Position numbers and translations under genes: made by a program | Source of the DNA: G963691835 sp963691835 | GTDB lineage: Bacteria > Pseudomonadota > Alphaproteobacteria > Thalassobaculales > Thalassobaculaceae | DNA length: 64,000 nucleotides | Reading direction: 5' to 3' | Assembly: GCA_963691835.1 (NCBI GenBank) | Contig: OY829383.1 | Span: forward strand, 1,116,001-1,180,000 | The notes under the pieces: generated by a model | Seen by the model: the letters and a program-made list of their open reading frames with translations, nothing else | The model's database searches: none | Told to the model about the DNA's origin: nothing | In this document: positions 46,344-54,696 of the stretch, one piece after another | Layout: every line of letters starts with the position of its first letter | Position numbering within the stretch: position 1 is the stretch's first letter

Positions 46344-47297
46344 ATGCGGGATGTTCGGGTGACGGTGATCGGCGGGTCCGGGTTCATCGGGCGTAATGTG
46401 GTTCGCGAACTGGCGAAACGCGGGGCGGTGGTGTCTGTCGGCGTGCGTGATCTGGAGGCGGCCAAGTTCCTGAAACCCATGGGTGCTGTCGGCCAAGTCA
46501 CCCCTGTGAAGGTCGACCTCGCGAAACCGAACACCGTATCGGACGCCATCCGGGGGGCCGACATGGTCGTTAACCTCGTGGGCATCCTGTTCCCGAGTGG
46601 GACGAATACTTTCCAGATGGTGCAGGCCGAAGGGCCTGGCTTGGTCGCGCGGGCCGCGGCGGAGGCGGGGGTGAAGCGCCTCGTCCATGTGTCGGCGATC
46701 GGCGCCGATGAGGGCTCCCGCGCGGTCTATGCGAAGACCAAAGCGGCTGGTGAAAAGGCGGTCCGGGCGGCATTCCCCGGCGCGGTGATTCTGCGGCCGA
46801 GTGTTGTGTTCGGCCCGGATGACGATTTCTTCAACCGTTTCGGCGCGATGGCGGAGACCTTGCCGTTCCTGCCGCTGGTCGGCGGGGGTCTGACGAAGTT
46901 CCAGCCGGTGTATGTGGAGGATGTGGCCCAAGCGGTGATGAAAGGCCTCACCGATACGGCGACCACGGGTGGGACCTATGAGCTGGGCGGCCCGACCGTC
47001 TACACCTTCAAAGAATTGATGCGGCTCCTGCTGACCCATATCAAGCGGAAGAAGGCATTGATCGAACTGCCGTACTGGGCCGCGACACTTCAGGCGACGT
47101 TTCTGCAGTTCCTCCCGAAGCCGCCGCTGACGCCGGATCAGGTCGAACTGCTCAAGTCGGACAATGTGGTCTCATCCGATGCCAAGACGCTCGCCGATCT
47201 GGGGATTGAGCCCACCCCGGCCGAGGTCATTCTGCCGACCTATCTAGACCGTTTCCGGCCGGGCGGCCGCTACAACAGCGGGCGCGTGCCAGCCTGA
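46344..47297 (+). CDS. NDUFA9-like complex I-associated NAD-dependent epimerase family protein
   Basis: A 317-residue extended-SDR protein like the mitochondrial complex I accessory subunit NDUFA9. The NAD(P) loop is VTVIGGSGFIGRNVVREL, followed by VVNLVGILFPSGTNTF, RLVHVSAIGAD, and a YAKTKAAGEK segment. Alphaproteobacterial homologs are usually annotated as complex I NDUFA9 subunit family and often occur away from nuo genes. The function is not proven. It lies after groEL but behind its terminator, so it has its own transcript. Confidence 0.87.
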   Translation: MRDVRVTVIGGSGFIGRNVVRELAKRGAVVSVGVRDLEAAKFLKPMGAVGQVTPVKVDLAKPNTVSDAIRGADMVVNLVGILFPSGTNTFQMVQAEGPGLVARAAAEAGVKRLVHVSAIGADEGSRAVYAKTKAAGEKAVRAAFPGAVILRPSVVFGPDDDFFNRFGAMAETLPFLPLVGGGLTKFQPVYVEDVAQAVMKGLTDTATTGGTYELGGPTVYTFKELMRLLLTHIKRKKALIELPYWAATLQATFLQFLPKPPLTPDQVELLKSDNVVSSDAKTLADLGIEPTPAEVILPTYLDRFRPGGRYNSGRVPA

Positions 47298-47342
47298 TCC
47301 TCTGCCCCAGATTCGGAACGATGCCCTTTCGGGTGTAACGGC

Positions 47343-48428
47343 CTACGCCCGGCGGTTCGGCACGCCGAGCCACGTGGCGAGTGACGGCCGGCCGCGGCGG
47401 AACAGTCCTGCGCTATCGAACTCGGCGAGATTCGACAGAAACTGCCGCGTGCTTGCCTCCCAAGAGAAATCCAAGGCGAACGTCCGGCATGCCGTCCGGT
47501 CAAGGCTCAACGTCGCCATGGCCGCGGACCTCAGATCCTCATCCAGCACGCCGACTTGCGGGTCAGTAAGGACGTCCAGAGGGCCTGGAACGGGGTGGGC
47601 GGCCACAGGCAGTCCAGAAGCCATGGCCTCGAGCATGACGAGCCCAAAGGTATCGGTCCGGCTGGGAAACACGAAACTATCCGCAGCCGAGAAATGCCGC
47701 GCCAGATCCTCTCCCTTCTTCTCCCCGAGGAACCGGATCTCCGGGTATCGAGCGCACAGCATCCCACGGTCGGGGCCGTCACCGATCACGACTTTCGTGC
47801 CCGGCAGATCCAGGTCGAGAAACGCGGGCAGGTTCTTCTCGATCGCGACCCGCCCAACGGAAAGGAACACCGGCCTTGGCAGGCCAGCATACGGATCAGC
47901 CGTCGTCCCGGCTTCATCCCGGGGCCGGAAAAGATCCGTATCAACTCCCCGGGTCCAGCGGCGGAGGTTGCGGAAACCACGCGCCTCTAACTCCCGGCTG
48001 ACGGTCGGGGTTGCCACCATGGTGCCCCGCGCCCGGCTGTGAAAATTCCGGAGCAAGGCATACATCCAAGCAGTCGGCACCCGGAACCGGGCGTGCACAT
48101 ATTCCGGAAACCGTGTGTGATAGGCGGTTGTAAACGGCAGTCCGCGATTCAGGCACCACCGCCGTGCCGAGCGCCCAAGCGGGCCTTCCGTCGCGATGTG
48201 AACGGCGGAAGGGCCAAAAGCTTCGATCATCCCGGGCAGCGTGGCGGCGGAGCCAAGCGCCAAACGAATCTGCGGGTATGTCGGACAAGGGACGGTGAAG
48301 AACCGATCTGGAGAGATCACTTCGACCTCGTGGCCGAGGCGCACCAACTCGTCACGGGTCGTTGCCAGCGTCCTGACAACGCCGTTGACCTGCGGAAACC
48401 AAGCATCGGTGACCAATAAGATCTTCAG
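47343..48428 (-). CDS. GT4-type glycosyltransferase (Agt/MgtA-like), probable CTG start
   Basis: A GT-B glycosyltransferase of about 361 residues. It has LLVTDAWFPQVNGVVRTL at the N-terminus, VFLSVGRVAIEKNLPAFL and the E-motif region DTFGLVMLEAMASGLPVAA. Family members begin MKILLVTDAW..., and here the codons for KILL follow a CTG at 48428 with GAGGG 7 bases before it; TTG 48416 is the only nearby conventional alternative. It starts 10 bases after the metallophosphoesterase gene on the same strand. In marine Alphaproteobacteria and rhizobia such a pair (PlcP with Agt) makes glycosyl-diacylglycerol lipids to replace phospholipids; assigned here by inference. Confidence 0.8.
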   Translation of the reverse strand: MKILLVTDAWFPQVNGVVRTLATTRDELVRLGHEVEVISPDRFFTVPCPTYPQIRLALGSAATLPGMIEAFGPSAVHIATEGPLGRSARRWCLNRGLPFTTAYHTRFPEYVHARFRVPTAWMYALLRNFHSRARGTMVATPTVSRELEARGFRNLRRWTRGVDTDLFRPRDEAGTTADPYAGLPRPVFLSVGRVAIEKNLPAFLDLDLPGTKVVIGDGPDRGMLCARYPEIRFLGEKKGEDLARHFSAADSFVFPSRTDTFGLVMLEAMASGLPVAAHPVPGPLDVLTDPQVGVLDEDLRSAAMATLSLDRTACRTFALDFSWEASTRQFLSNLAEFDSAGLFRRGRPSLATWLGVPNRRA

Positions 48429-48438
48429 CGGTCTGCCC

Positions 48439-49209
48439 TCACGCGAAGCTGAGCTGCCGGATCTCCGCCCAGTTCAGGATTTCCATACGACCGTCGGCAT
48501 GTTCGACCAAGGCCGTGCAACTCTCTACCCAGTCGCCATCGTTGCAATAGATGACCTCGCCTATACGACGCATCTCAGCCTTGTGGATGTGTCCACAGAT
48601 CACGCCGTCCACGCCGAGACGGTACGCCTCCTTGGCGACGGCATTCTCATAGTTGCCGATGAACTGGACCGCCGACTTCGCCTTCTGTTTGAGGTAGGCG
48701 GAAAGCGACCAGTAGCCGTAGCCCATTTTACGGCGATGGCGATTGAGGACCGTGTTGAGTGATAGGGCGGCGTTGTAGAGGCTGTCGCCAACGAAGGCGA
48801 GCCACTTGGCATAGCTCACAACGCCGTCGAACTCATCTCCGTGAAGGACCAGGAACCGCTTGCCATCACGCGTTAAGTGGATATGCCGCTGCCGGATCTC
48901 GATGTGACCGAAGTTCACCCCGAGATAAGCGCGGAACATCTCATCGTGGTTGCCCGGGATGTACATCACCTTCGTTCCCTTGCGGGCCTTCCGAAGGAGC
49001 TTCTGGAGCACGTCGTTGTGTGACTGTTTCCAATCCCACGAACGGCGCATGCGCCAAAGGTCGATGATGTCACCAACGAGATACAGGTACTCAGACTCCG
49101 TGTGCTTCAGGAAATCGAGCAGGTACTCGGCTTGGCAACCTTTGGTGCCGAGATGAACATCGGAGATCCAGATCGCGCGATACCGGACAATTTCCTTTTG
49201 AGCATTCAT
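48439..49209 (-). CDS. PlcP/LpxH-like metallophosphoesterase
   Basis: A 256-residue calcineurin-like phosphoesterase. Metal motifs are intact: ISDVHLGTKGC, YLVGDIIDLW, IPGNHDE, LHGDEFD and CGHIHKAEM. Databases often call this family UDP-2,3-diacylglucosamine diphosphatase, but the length, DVHLGTKGCQAE opening and GDWVESCTALVEH ending are like PlcP, the phospholipase C that frees diacylglycerol from phospholipids under phosphate limitation. A glycosyltransferase follows by 10 bases, matching the plcP-agt order. I see no clear Pho box upstream. Confidence 0.83.
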   Translation of the reverse strand: MNAQKEIVRYRAIWISDVHLGTKGCQAEYLLDFLKHTESEYLYLVGDIIDLWRMRRSWDWKQSHNDVLQKLLRKARKGTKVMYIPGNHDEMFRAYLGVNFGHIEIRQRHIHLTRDGKRFLVLHGDEFDGVVSYAKWLAFVGDSLYNAALSLNTVLNRHRRKMGYGYWSLSAYLKQKAKSAVQFIGNYENAVAKEAYRLGVDGVICGHIHKAEMRRIGEVIYCNDGDWVESCTALVEHADGRMEILNWAEIRQLSFA

Positions 49210-49434
49210 AACGCGCTTCCGTTACCATTCAGATCCAAGTAACAACCGCATCGAACACTAACACTCGCTCTGCGCTCCGGTTGGTCTCTGCTATGTCAAC
49301 AGAGCGTAGGAGTAAAATGAAGAGTACGTTACGTTTCAGATAAGGCGGCTTCCTGGGGAAAACAGGGGGTCGTCACCCTCCAACATCCGAATTCCCAAGA
49401 GTCATACTCCTCAAACAACCCGTCGATTCACAGT

Positions 49435-50361
49435 ATGCGGCGACAGATCGAAATCATTCAAAATCCCACAGCTGGGCCGAGACGGAGACGCCGGCTTGAT
49501 GCGGTTGTGGACGCACTTGAGCGCAAAGGTGCCAATGTCGCGCGCTGGTCCACGGAACGGCGCGGCGACGCGGAAGCCTTCGCCCGCGCAGCCAGGGGGC
49601 GCCGGGCAATGGGCGAGCAGGTCGACCTGGTCGTCGCAGCCGGTGGAGACGGAACGATCAATGAAGTGGTCAACGGGCTTGCGGGCGGAGACCTACCCCT
49701 CGGGATTATCGCCTTGGGCACCGCCAACGTACTGGCCTATGAGATCGGCATGCCGCGCCCACAAGGTTGGGGGGGTGCTGACGTTGTCGCTGAAGCTCTC
49801 CTCAAAGGACCGGAACGGCCCGTCCGCCTCGGTGCCGTGAACGGACGGCGTTTTCTGATGATGGCGAGCGTCGGCTTGGATGCGGAAGCGGTCGCGACGG
49901 TCAACAGGTCTGAGAAGCGTGCTTTCGGCGGTATCGCCTATGCGTTTGCGTTTCTCCGGCGGATTTGGGTCGGGCGGCGCCGGCGATTCCGGGTCACACT
50001 GGACGGACAACAGTCCGGTACTGCGGTCGGCGGGGTCATCGTTGCACGCGCCCGGCACTACGGCGGACCCTACCTTGCGTTTCCCGAAGCGGGTCTCGAG
50101 AAACCGGACTTCACCGTTCGCCTGGTCGACAGAACGGGCGTCTTGAGCGGTATCCTGTCCATGATGGCCCTGCCGCTGGGTCTGTTTTCCTGGCAACCGG
50201 GGGTCCGGGTTCAACCTGCGACGCTGGTCGAAGTGGAAACCTACGAGCCAAGCGGACGATACGATCCCGTACAGGCCGATGGCGATATCCTGACGAGGCT
50301 GCCGCTGAGAGTTGAGCTTGCGGAGACAATCCGGATCGCCGCTCCGCCACCGCGCGCCTAA
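49435..50361 (+). CDS. Diacylglycerol kinase-like lipid kinase
   Basis: A 308-residue member of the DAGK/YegS lipid kinase family. The nucleotide-binding GGDGTINEVVNGL is present about residue 72, and GIIALGTANVLAYEIG follows. Such enzymes phosphorylate diacylglycerol or related lipids with ATP at the membrane. It is divergent from the PlcP/Agt-like genes across 225 bases, which would fit the use or disposal of the diacylglycerol made by PlcP, though this link is inferred. Confidence 0.88.
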   Translation: MRRQIEIIQNPTAGPRRRRRLDAVVDALERKGANVARWSTERRGDAEAFARAARGRRAMGEQVDLVVAAGGDGTINEVVNGLAGGDLPLGIIALGTANVLAYEIGMPRPQGWGGADVVAEALLKGPERPVRLGAVNGRRFLMMASVGLDAEAVATVNRSEKRAFGGIAYAFAFLRRIWVGRRRRFRVTLDGQQSGTAVGGVIVARARHYGGPYLAFPEAGLEKPDFTVRLVDRTGVLSGILSMMALPLGLFSWQPGVRVQPATLVEVETYEPSGRYDPVQADGDILTRLPLRVELAETIRIAAPPPRA

Positions 50362-50383
50362 CCCATACCCTGCGAGAGGACGT

Positions 50384-50416
50384 GCCGGCCGCCCACGGGG
50401 GGCGCGGGCGGCCGGC
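50384..50416. terminator. GC-rich hairpin between convergent genes
   Basis: GCCGGCCGCCC (50384-50394) and GGGCGGCCGGC (50406-50416) form a perfect 11-bp stem with an 11-base loop, between the stop of the lipid kinase (50361) and the stop of the YHS gene (50469). There is no U-run; it may act as a bidirectional transcription stop. Confidence 0.6.
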
Positions 50417-50468
50417 GACGGTCAGCACAAAGCCAGGGGCGGGGCAATGCCAACCGTCGAAGGCTTGG

Positions 50469-50960
50469 CTATCGCAGCAAGTCGCCGTCGAGCTCGTTCC
50501 AGACGCTCTCCGCCCGCTCGATGTAACCATCCCTGTTCGTATGCCAGAGATCCCGGACACGATCGTTGCGGCTCAGATAGAGCTTGCCGTCGACAACATC
50601 GAACGTCTCCGGATTCACGTCGTAGGCCTTGCCCAACGCGACTCCATAGACGCTGAAGCCACCGAACTGCGGCAAGTAACGATCCGGATCCGACCGGAAC
50701 ATGTCCCGGTGCTCACCCGATCTGAAGAGATATGTGGCACCCGCATGCTCTTCCCGAAGATCGGGAAGACCGGGGGCCGCCTCTCCATCTTCGAAATATG
50801 CGACCGGATCGTATCCGTGAATCGCAACTCCGGATTGGGTGTTCACGATTTTGGTGATCTCAGTGTCGTTTGGGGCGCCGGCTGCACCGGCGATAGCGGC
50901 GACACCGAGGACGACCACGGCGACGAGCGCGACGCGTGCCTTGTCCTTAAGGGTCGACAT
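50469..50960 (-). CDS. YHS domain protein, exported
   Basis: A 163-residue protein. A hydrophobic N-terminal helix (ARVALVAVVVLGVAAIAGAAG) serves as signal or anchor. The YHS-like core starts VAIHGYDPVAYFEDGE and continues ATYLFRSGEHRDMFRSDPDRYLP to GGFSVYGVALG. Small periplasmic YHS proteins are thought to bind metal or join redox enzymes, but this one's role is unknown. It is alone, convergent with the lipid kinase. Confidence 0.85.
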   Translation of the reverse strand: MSTLKDKARVALVAVVVLGVAAIAGAAGAPNDTEITKIVNTQSGVAIHGYDPVAYFEDGEAAPGLPDLREEHAGATYLFRSGEHRDMFRSDPDRYLPQFGGFSVYGVALGKAYDVNPETFDVVDGKLYLSRNDRVRDLWHTNRDGYIERAESVWNELDGDLLR

Positions 50961-51198
50961 GACCTTTGCTCCATTGGGGGTTCAACTTGCCTCCTCATGT
51001 GAGGAGGGAGGCCGCCGTTCTCTAGGCGCCTGGAATCAAAAAAACGTGACTTGAGTTGTGACAATAAGAAACAGGTGCGGGCTTGAAATCGCTTTTTGTG
51101 TACCGGTTTGTCGTTTGATCTACGTCAATGCGGCCTTCGCCTGCCTTCATCACACTTTCCGTATCGTGATCGACGACCGAGCGGAAAGGAGATGGGAC

Positions 51199-51627
51199 AT
51201 GGTCCAGAAGTCCGAGATGACGGCCGAGGGCCCGGACTTGTGGTCGGTAATGATGAACCCGATGCGGCGCTTCGGTGAACAGGTCGCCGATTTCTTCGCA
51301 CCGAGTTCCGAAGCCGCCAACACCGAGAACGCCTACGAGATATCGGTTGAGTTACCCGGCGTCTCAGAAAACGACATTCATGTGGAAGTGCACGACGGGC
51401 GGTTAACGGTTACTGGCGAGAAAAAGAGCTCCCGCAAGGAAGAAGGCAAGAACTTCTACTTCACAGAACGTGTCTACGGCCGCTTCCACCGGGCGTTCCG
51501 TCTTCCCGACGACGCTGACGTCGATCATGTCAGCGCCTCCCACCGGGACGGGGTTTTGTCCATCGCTGTTCCGAGGACGAGCCCGGCTAAGCCTGCCGCC
51601 AAGAAGATCGCGGTTTCGAAAGGGTGA
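51199..51627 (+). CDS. Small heat shock protein Hsp20
   Basis: A 142-residue alpha-crystallin-type holdase that binds unfolding proteins without ATP. The core shows NAYEISVELPGVSENDIHVEV, LTVTGEKKSSRKEEGKNFY, YGRFHRAFRLP and the typical HRDGVLSIAVPR end. ATG 51199 has AAAGGAGA 6 bases upstream; the frame is open from 51058. No CIRCE or ROSE-like element was seen directly ahead. Confidence 0.92.
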   Translation: MVQKSEMTAEGPDLWSVMMNPMRRFGEQVADFFAPSSEAANTENAYEISVELPGVSENDIHVEVHDGRLTVTGEKKSSRKEEGKNFYFTERVYGRFHRAFRLPDDADVDHVSASHRDGVLSIAVPRTSPAKPAAKKIAVSKG

Positions 51628-51689
51628 CCCCCTCTCTCTTTTGAGATCGTGTTCGGCGGGCTGTGTGAGATGCCACTTCCGATCGCCGC

Positions 51690-52976
51690 TTATGCGGCCC
51701 GCCCTAGCCCGGCCAGGGGTGCGGATGCAGCCTTGGCCGGGCGCCTTTCTTCAAGCGTCCGCCGCGCCTCCTCGACGCGGCCTGACCGGAGAAGGGCCGC
51801 AACCAGAGCAAACTCCACCAGATCGCGCTGGGCACGGCTGCCCCCGATCCGCTCGTGTGACGCCATAACGGGTGCAAGACCGGCAACACACGCGTCCCAT
51901 TCTCCCTTGGCGAAAGCGCCGAACGCGGCCGCGAGGCTGGCGACAACGGGCCCGGCGGGTCCCGCAGGTTCCCGAACCAGACGCTCAAGCAGCGCGCCAT
52001 TGCCGGCCATCGCATGCGCCAGTGCCGCGTGCGCATCCGCAAACGCAATACCGGGATTTGGAAATGTCTTTGCCGCGAAGTCCGCGACAGCATGCCAAAG
52101 ATCCGGACGCGGCGCCTCACCGGCCAGTTCCGCACGGAAGAGAAAGGCTGCCGTGTCCGTCAGCACATTTATCGGCGGCCCCCAGCCGCCGCCCGGCTTC
52201 ACATCCGTTTCGATCACCGACCATGCCTTATCCATCCGGCCGCTCTCCATCGCCCAAAGCGCTACGTGCCAGGAGATGTGGCAGTGGAGAGGACCGGCCT
52301 TGTCGTAACGGGAGCGCCAGTCGTCGATGTATGCCAATCCGGCTTCCGTCTCCCCGGCCTCGTAGTGCACATGGGCCCGGATATGTGCGCCATTCGCACT
52401 GTCCGGATTGGCGGCGAGAGATCGTTCGATGGTCGCTTCCGCCTTGGCGGTCTGGCCTGCTTCGACCTCGGCAAACGCCAGAACCGAGTCGAACCACCAG
52501 TCTTCGCCGTAGTACCGCACCAGTGGCGCCATGAAGGCGAGTTGCTCCGCCTCACGTCCCGGCTGGCCGCTGAAGCCGATCAGTCCGAATACGCCGGTAC
52601 AGGGCTGAACGACCATCGCGTCCCTGGGATGATCCAGAATGTGATGTCGGATTGCCTGCAGGCCCGCAGGCCCGTTGCCGTCGATCAGATGCCCGATCGC
52701 CGCGACATGGGAAGCCTCTCTCTCACTGCTGCCGGAGACCCGGTCACGCGCCCGGGCGATCGCCGCCGCGGCGTCGGGCCCTTTGGCATGAAGCTGAAGA
52801 ACGCGGGCAAGGCCGGCATGGGCAACCGCCAAGTCCGGGTCAGCCTCCAGCGCACGATGAAAGGCCTGTTCCGCCCCCGATTGGGCAGCAAGAAACAGAT
52901 CAACGCCCTCGACATAGGCGTCCCGTGCTGCGTCCGACTGGGTGGAGAGGGGGTTGTCGTACCTATCGCGTCGCAT
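51690..52976 (-). CDS. TPR38-like tetratricopeptide protein
   Basis: A 428-residue helical protein whose composition and order match the tetratricopeptide-repeat-protein-38-like family: FHRALEADPDLAVAHAGLARVL, EREASHVAAIGHLIDGNG, GVFGLIGFSGQPGREAEQL, and HISWHVALWAMESGRMDKAW. There is no catalytic motif, signal peptide or membrane helix. ATG 52976 is chosen near the first repeat; the frame is open to 53075. The function is unknown. It converges with the Hsp20 gene. Confidence 0.78.
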   Translation of the reverse strand: MRRDRYDNPLSTQSDAARDAYVEGVDLFLAAQSGAEQAFHRALEADPDLAVAHAGLARVLQLHAKGPDAAAAIARARDRVSGSSEREASHVAAIGHLIDGNGPAGLQAIRHHILDHPRDAMVVQPCTGVFGLIGFSGQPGREAEQLAFMAPLVRYYGEDWWFDSVLAFAEVEAGQTAKAEATIERSLAANPDSANGAHIRAHVHYEAGETEAGLAYIDDWRSRYDKAGPLHCHISWHVALWAMESGRMDKAWSVIETDVKPGGGWGPPINVLTDTAAFLFRAELAGEAPRPDLWHAVADFAAKTFPNPGIAFADAHAALAHAMAGNGALLERLVREPAGPAGPVVASLAAAFGAFAKGEWDACVAGLAPVMASHERIGGSRAQRDLVEFALVAALLRSGRVEEARRTLEERRPAKAASAPLAGLGRAA

Positions 52977-53393
52977 TGGGGCTCGTCCGGAGGAGTGAAG
53001 ATGCTGAGACCCTACCCGACTATGATCGCCTGTCGAGCCTTCTCCGCGCGCCCAGAAACCGGGTGCGCCATCCAAGAGGAGGGATCAAGAAGTTAAGGCA
53101 TCAGTCAAAACCCTATGAATTTTGATGGTTTTGTGATCCAATGTTGGGCGAGATGCGCCGAAACGAGCTTGAGGAGGCGGTGACAGCGCCTCGCCTGAAC
53201 AGCAGGCATTCAAATGTCGATTGACCCACAGAATTTAACAAATAAAAATGAGGTATTATTAAGTACTAAATCTCGAATATTTATTCAATCTTCTGCCGAA
53301 TTAGATGCCGGCAGCATGATATGTCTTTCTGATTACTGGTTCTCACAACAAAAGAAGGCGAATGAAATCCCTCCATACACGGACTTTGACCCG

Positions 53394-53396
53394 TTA
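53394..53396. repeat. Target-site duplication TTA, left copy
   Basis: TTA immediately outside the left terminal inverted repeat; the same three bases lie outside the right end. IS5-family elements of the IS427 group duplicate a TNA target, which fits. Confidence 0.8.
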
Positions 53397-53413
53397 GAGT
53401 CCGTCCATAAAGT
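53397..53413. repeat. IS terminal inverted repeat, left
   Basis: GAGTCCGTCCATAAAGT, the reverse complement of the right end apart from two transitions. Confidence 0.85.
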
Positions 53414-54249
53414 TCATGTTTGTTTCAAGCGGCGTACCATGATCTTGATCATGGCGAGGTAGATGAAGGCGGTGGCGGTTCGCGCCCGCGCCTCGAAGTC
53501 TCGGGCGAGCCTTCGGTTGCGCGAGATCCAGGCCAGCGTGCGTTCGACGATCCAGCGCTTGGCCTGCACCATGAAGCCCTTGGCGCCGTCGCTCCGCTTG
53601 ATGATTTCCAGCCGCCAGGGCCCGGTCTTGGCCACCGCCTTGGCGGCTTTCGGCCCCTGGTAGCCGGCATCGGCGAAGACCACCTCGATGAATGGAAACC
53701 GTCGCCGCACCCGCTTGCTCAAAACCAAGGCCGCGCCGTCGCGGTCCTGAATGTCGGCTGGATGCACCACCGCCGTGAGCAGCAGTCCGCCATGGTCAGT
53801 GAGGATGTGGCGCTTCACGCCGCGCGTCTTCTTGCCCGCGTCATAGCCGATCGGGTCAAGCGACGCCCCCCTTTTTGCGCCGATTTGGCGCTTTGGCTGT
53901 CGATAATCGCGGCGCTCGGTTGCCCCTCTCGGCCTTCCGCCTCGCGCAACGCCACATAGAGCGTATCGTGCATCCGCTCGAGCGTGCCGTCCCAGGCCCA
54001 CAGATCGAAATACCCATGCACCGTGCTCTTCGGCGGAAAGTCCTTCGGCAAATGGCGCCACGGGCAGCCGGTCTCCAGAACATAGAGCAAGCCATTGATC
54101 ACCGCGCGAACGTCAACCGACCGCTTGCGGCCGCCATGCCGGGCCGGCGGGATCAACGGCGCCAGAACCGACCACTCTTCGTCCGTCAGATCACTCGGGT
54201 ACCGAAGGCCCCGGCGCTCATAACGGGCACGGTTTTCTTTCGTCCACAT
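53414..54249 (-). CDS. IS5-family transposase OrfAB (programmed -1 frameshift)
   Basis: A DDE transposase of about 278 residues spread over two frames. OrfA (from ATG 54249) holds a DUF4096-like N-terminus (LTDEEWSVLAPLIPPARHGG) and the first catalytic Asp in IIDSQSAKSA. OrfB (to 53414) has FADAGYQG and VERTLAWISRNRRL for the second Asp and the Glu. The frames meet at a slippery A5G6 run near 53867-53877, where a -1 slip on AAAAAG gives the fusion; the summed length, 836 bases, needs exactly -1. This is normal for the IS427 group and not a decay mutation. Confidence 0.9.
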
Positions 54250-54312
54250 CTGGTAGCTCCCTCATCAATCGCTACAAGATAGTGAATCACAAACGATTCC
54301 AACGATTCAATG

Positions 54313-54329
54313 ACTTTGTGGACGGGCTC
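54313..54329. repeat. IS terminal inverted repeat, right
   Basis: ACTTTGTGGACGGGCTC, which inverted reads GAGCCCGTCCACAAAGT. Confidence 0.85.
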
Positions 54330-54332
54330 TTA
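54330..54332. repeat. Target-site duplication TTA, right copy
   Basis: Second TTA copy bordering the element; in the restored gene this codon encodes Leu. Confidence 0.8.
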
Positions 54333-54696
54333 GAGATTCCGGCACGCTTCTGGCGAAGTATGTTTTTGGTAAAGTTGATCGGCAAAAAGCGGCGCTTTTT
54401 CTATGAGGTCATTGGCGGCGAAATCGAGGAACACAATGGATTCCCCGGTCGGAAGCGCTATCTGGCGGATCTTCCGTTGCGCAACAAGCGGGTCATGGCT
54501 CGGGAGTTCGCTCACTGCATCCTGAGCAGAATGCCTGTCTACTCAGAAGGCCCGTACATCGGTCAGGCTGATTTCGTGAAAGGGGTCAGCCGGTTGCTTG
54601 TACCGTATGCCCTTGGCGATGATGGCCGCGAGTTCGCGATCGTCGGCATGGTCGCATTCGCCCATAGCGTCGAAGCGCCCTGAGTCCCCTTCATCT

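Larger units (their letters stand above)
53397..54329 (-). mobile_element. IS5-family insertion sequence, 933 bp, with 17-bp terminal inverted repeats
   Basis: The left end GAGTCCGTCCATAAAGT and the inverted right end GAGCCCGTCCACAAAGT agree at 15 of 17 positions, and TTA flanks both sides. It encodes one transposase made from two frames by -1 frameshifting. This size and organisation match the IS427 group of IS5. Both the ends and the coding frames look intact, so the element may still be active. No second copy is in the window. Confidence 0.93.
53214..54683 (+). pseudogene. PAS_5-like domain gene interrupted by an IS5-family element
   Basis: Two pieces, 53214-53396 and 54333-54683, flank the insertion. 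Joining them across one TTA copy gives an uninterrupted 177-residue protein: YWFSQQKKANEIPPYTDFDP runs straight into LEIPARFWRSMFLVKL and ends with LLVPYALGDDGREFAIVGM. That order (tryptophan-rich start, DFDP, then a beta-rich PAS-like body) is the pattern of the PAS_5-type proteins common in Alphaproteobacteria. The first 180 bases are markedly AT-rich. The gene is disabled in this strain. The family call is moderately sure, the disruption firm. Confidence 0.82.

Noticed and set aside
49317..49343. Eight-codon mini frame with AGGAG site between PlcP-like and lipid kinase genes
   Set aside because: Too short to support as a gene; no attenuator structure clearly follows.
53414..54249. Transposase as a frameshift-killed pseudogene
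   Set aside because: The break falls at a slippery A5G6 run in the right place and direction for normal IS427-group frameshifting.
54282..54683. Right-hand frame as an independent gene
   Set aside because: Its first 16 codons lie inside the IS end; the real gene begins at 53214 and is split by the insertion.
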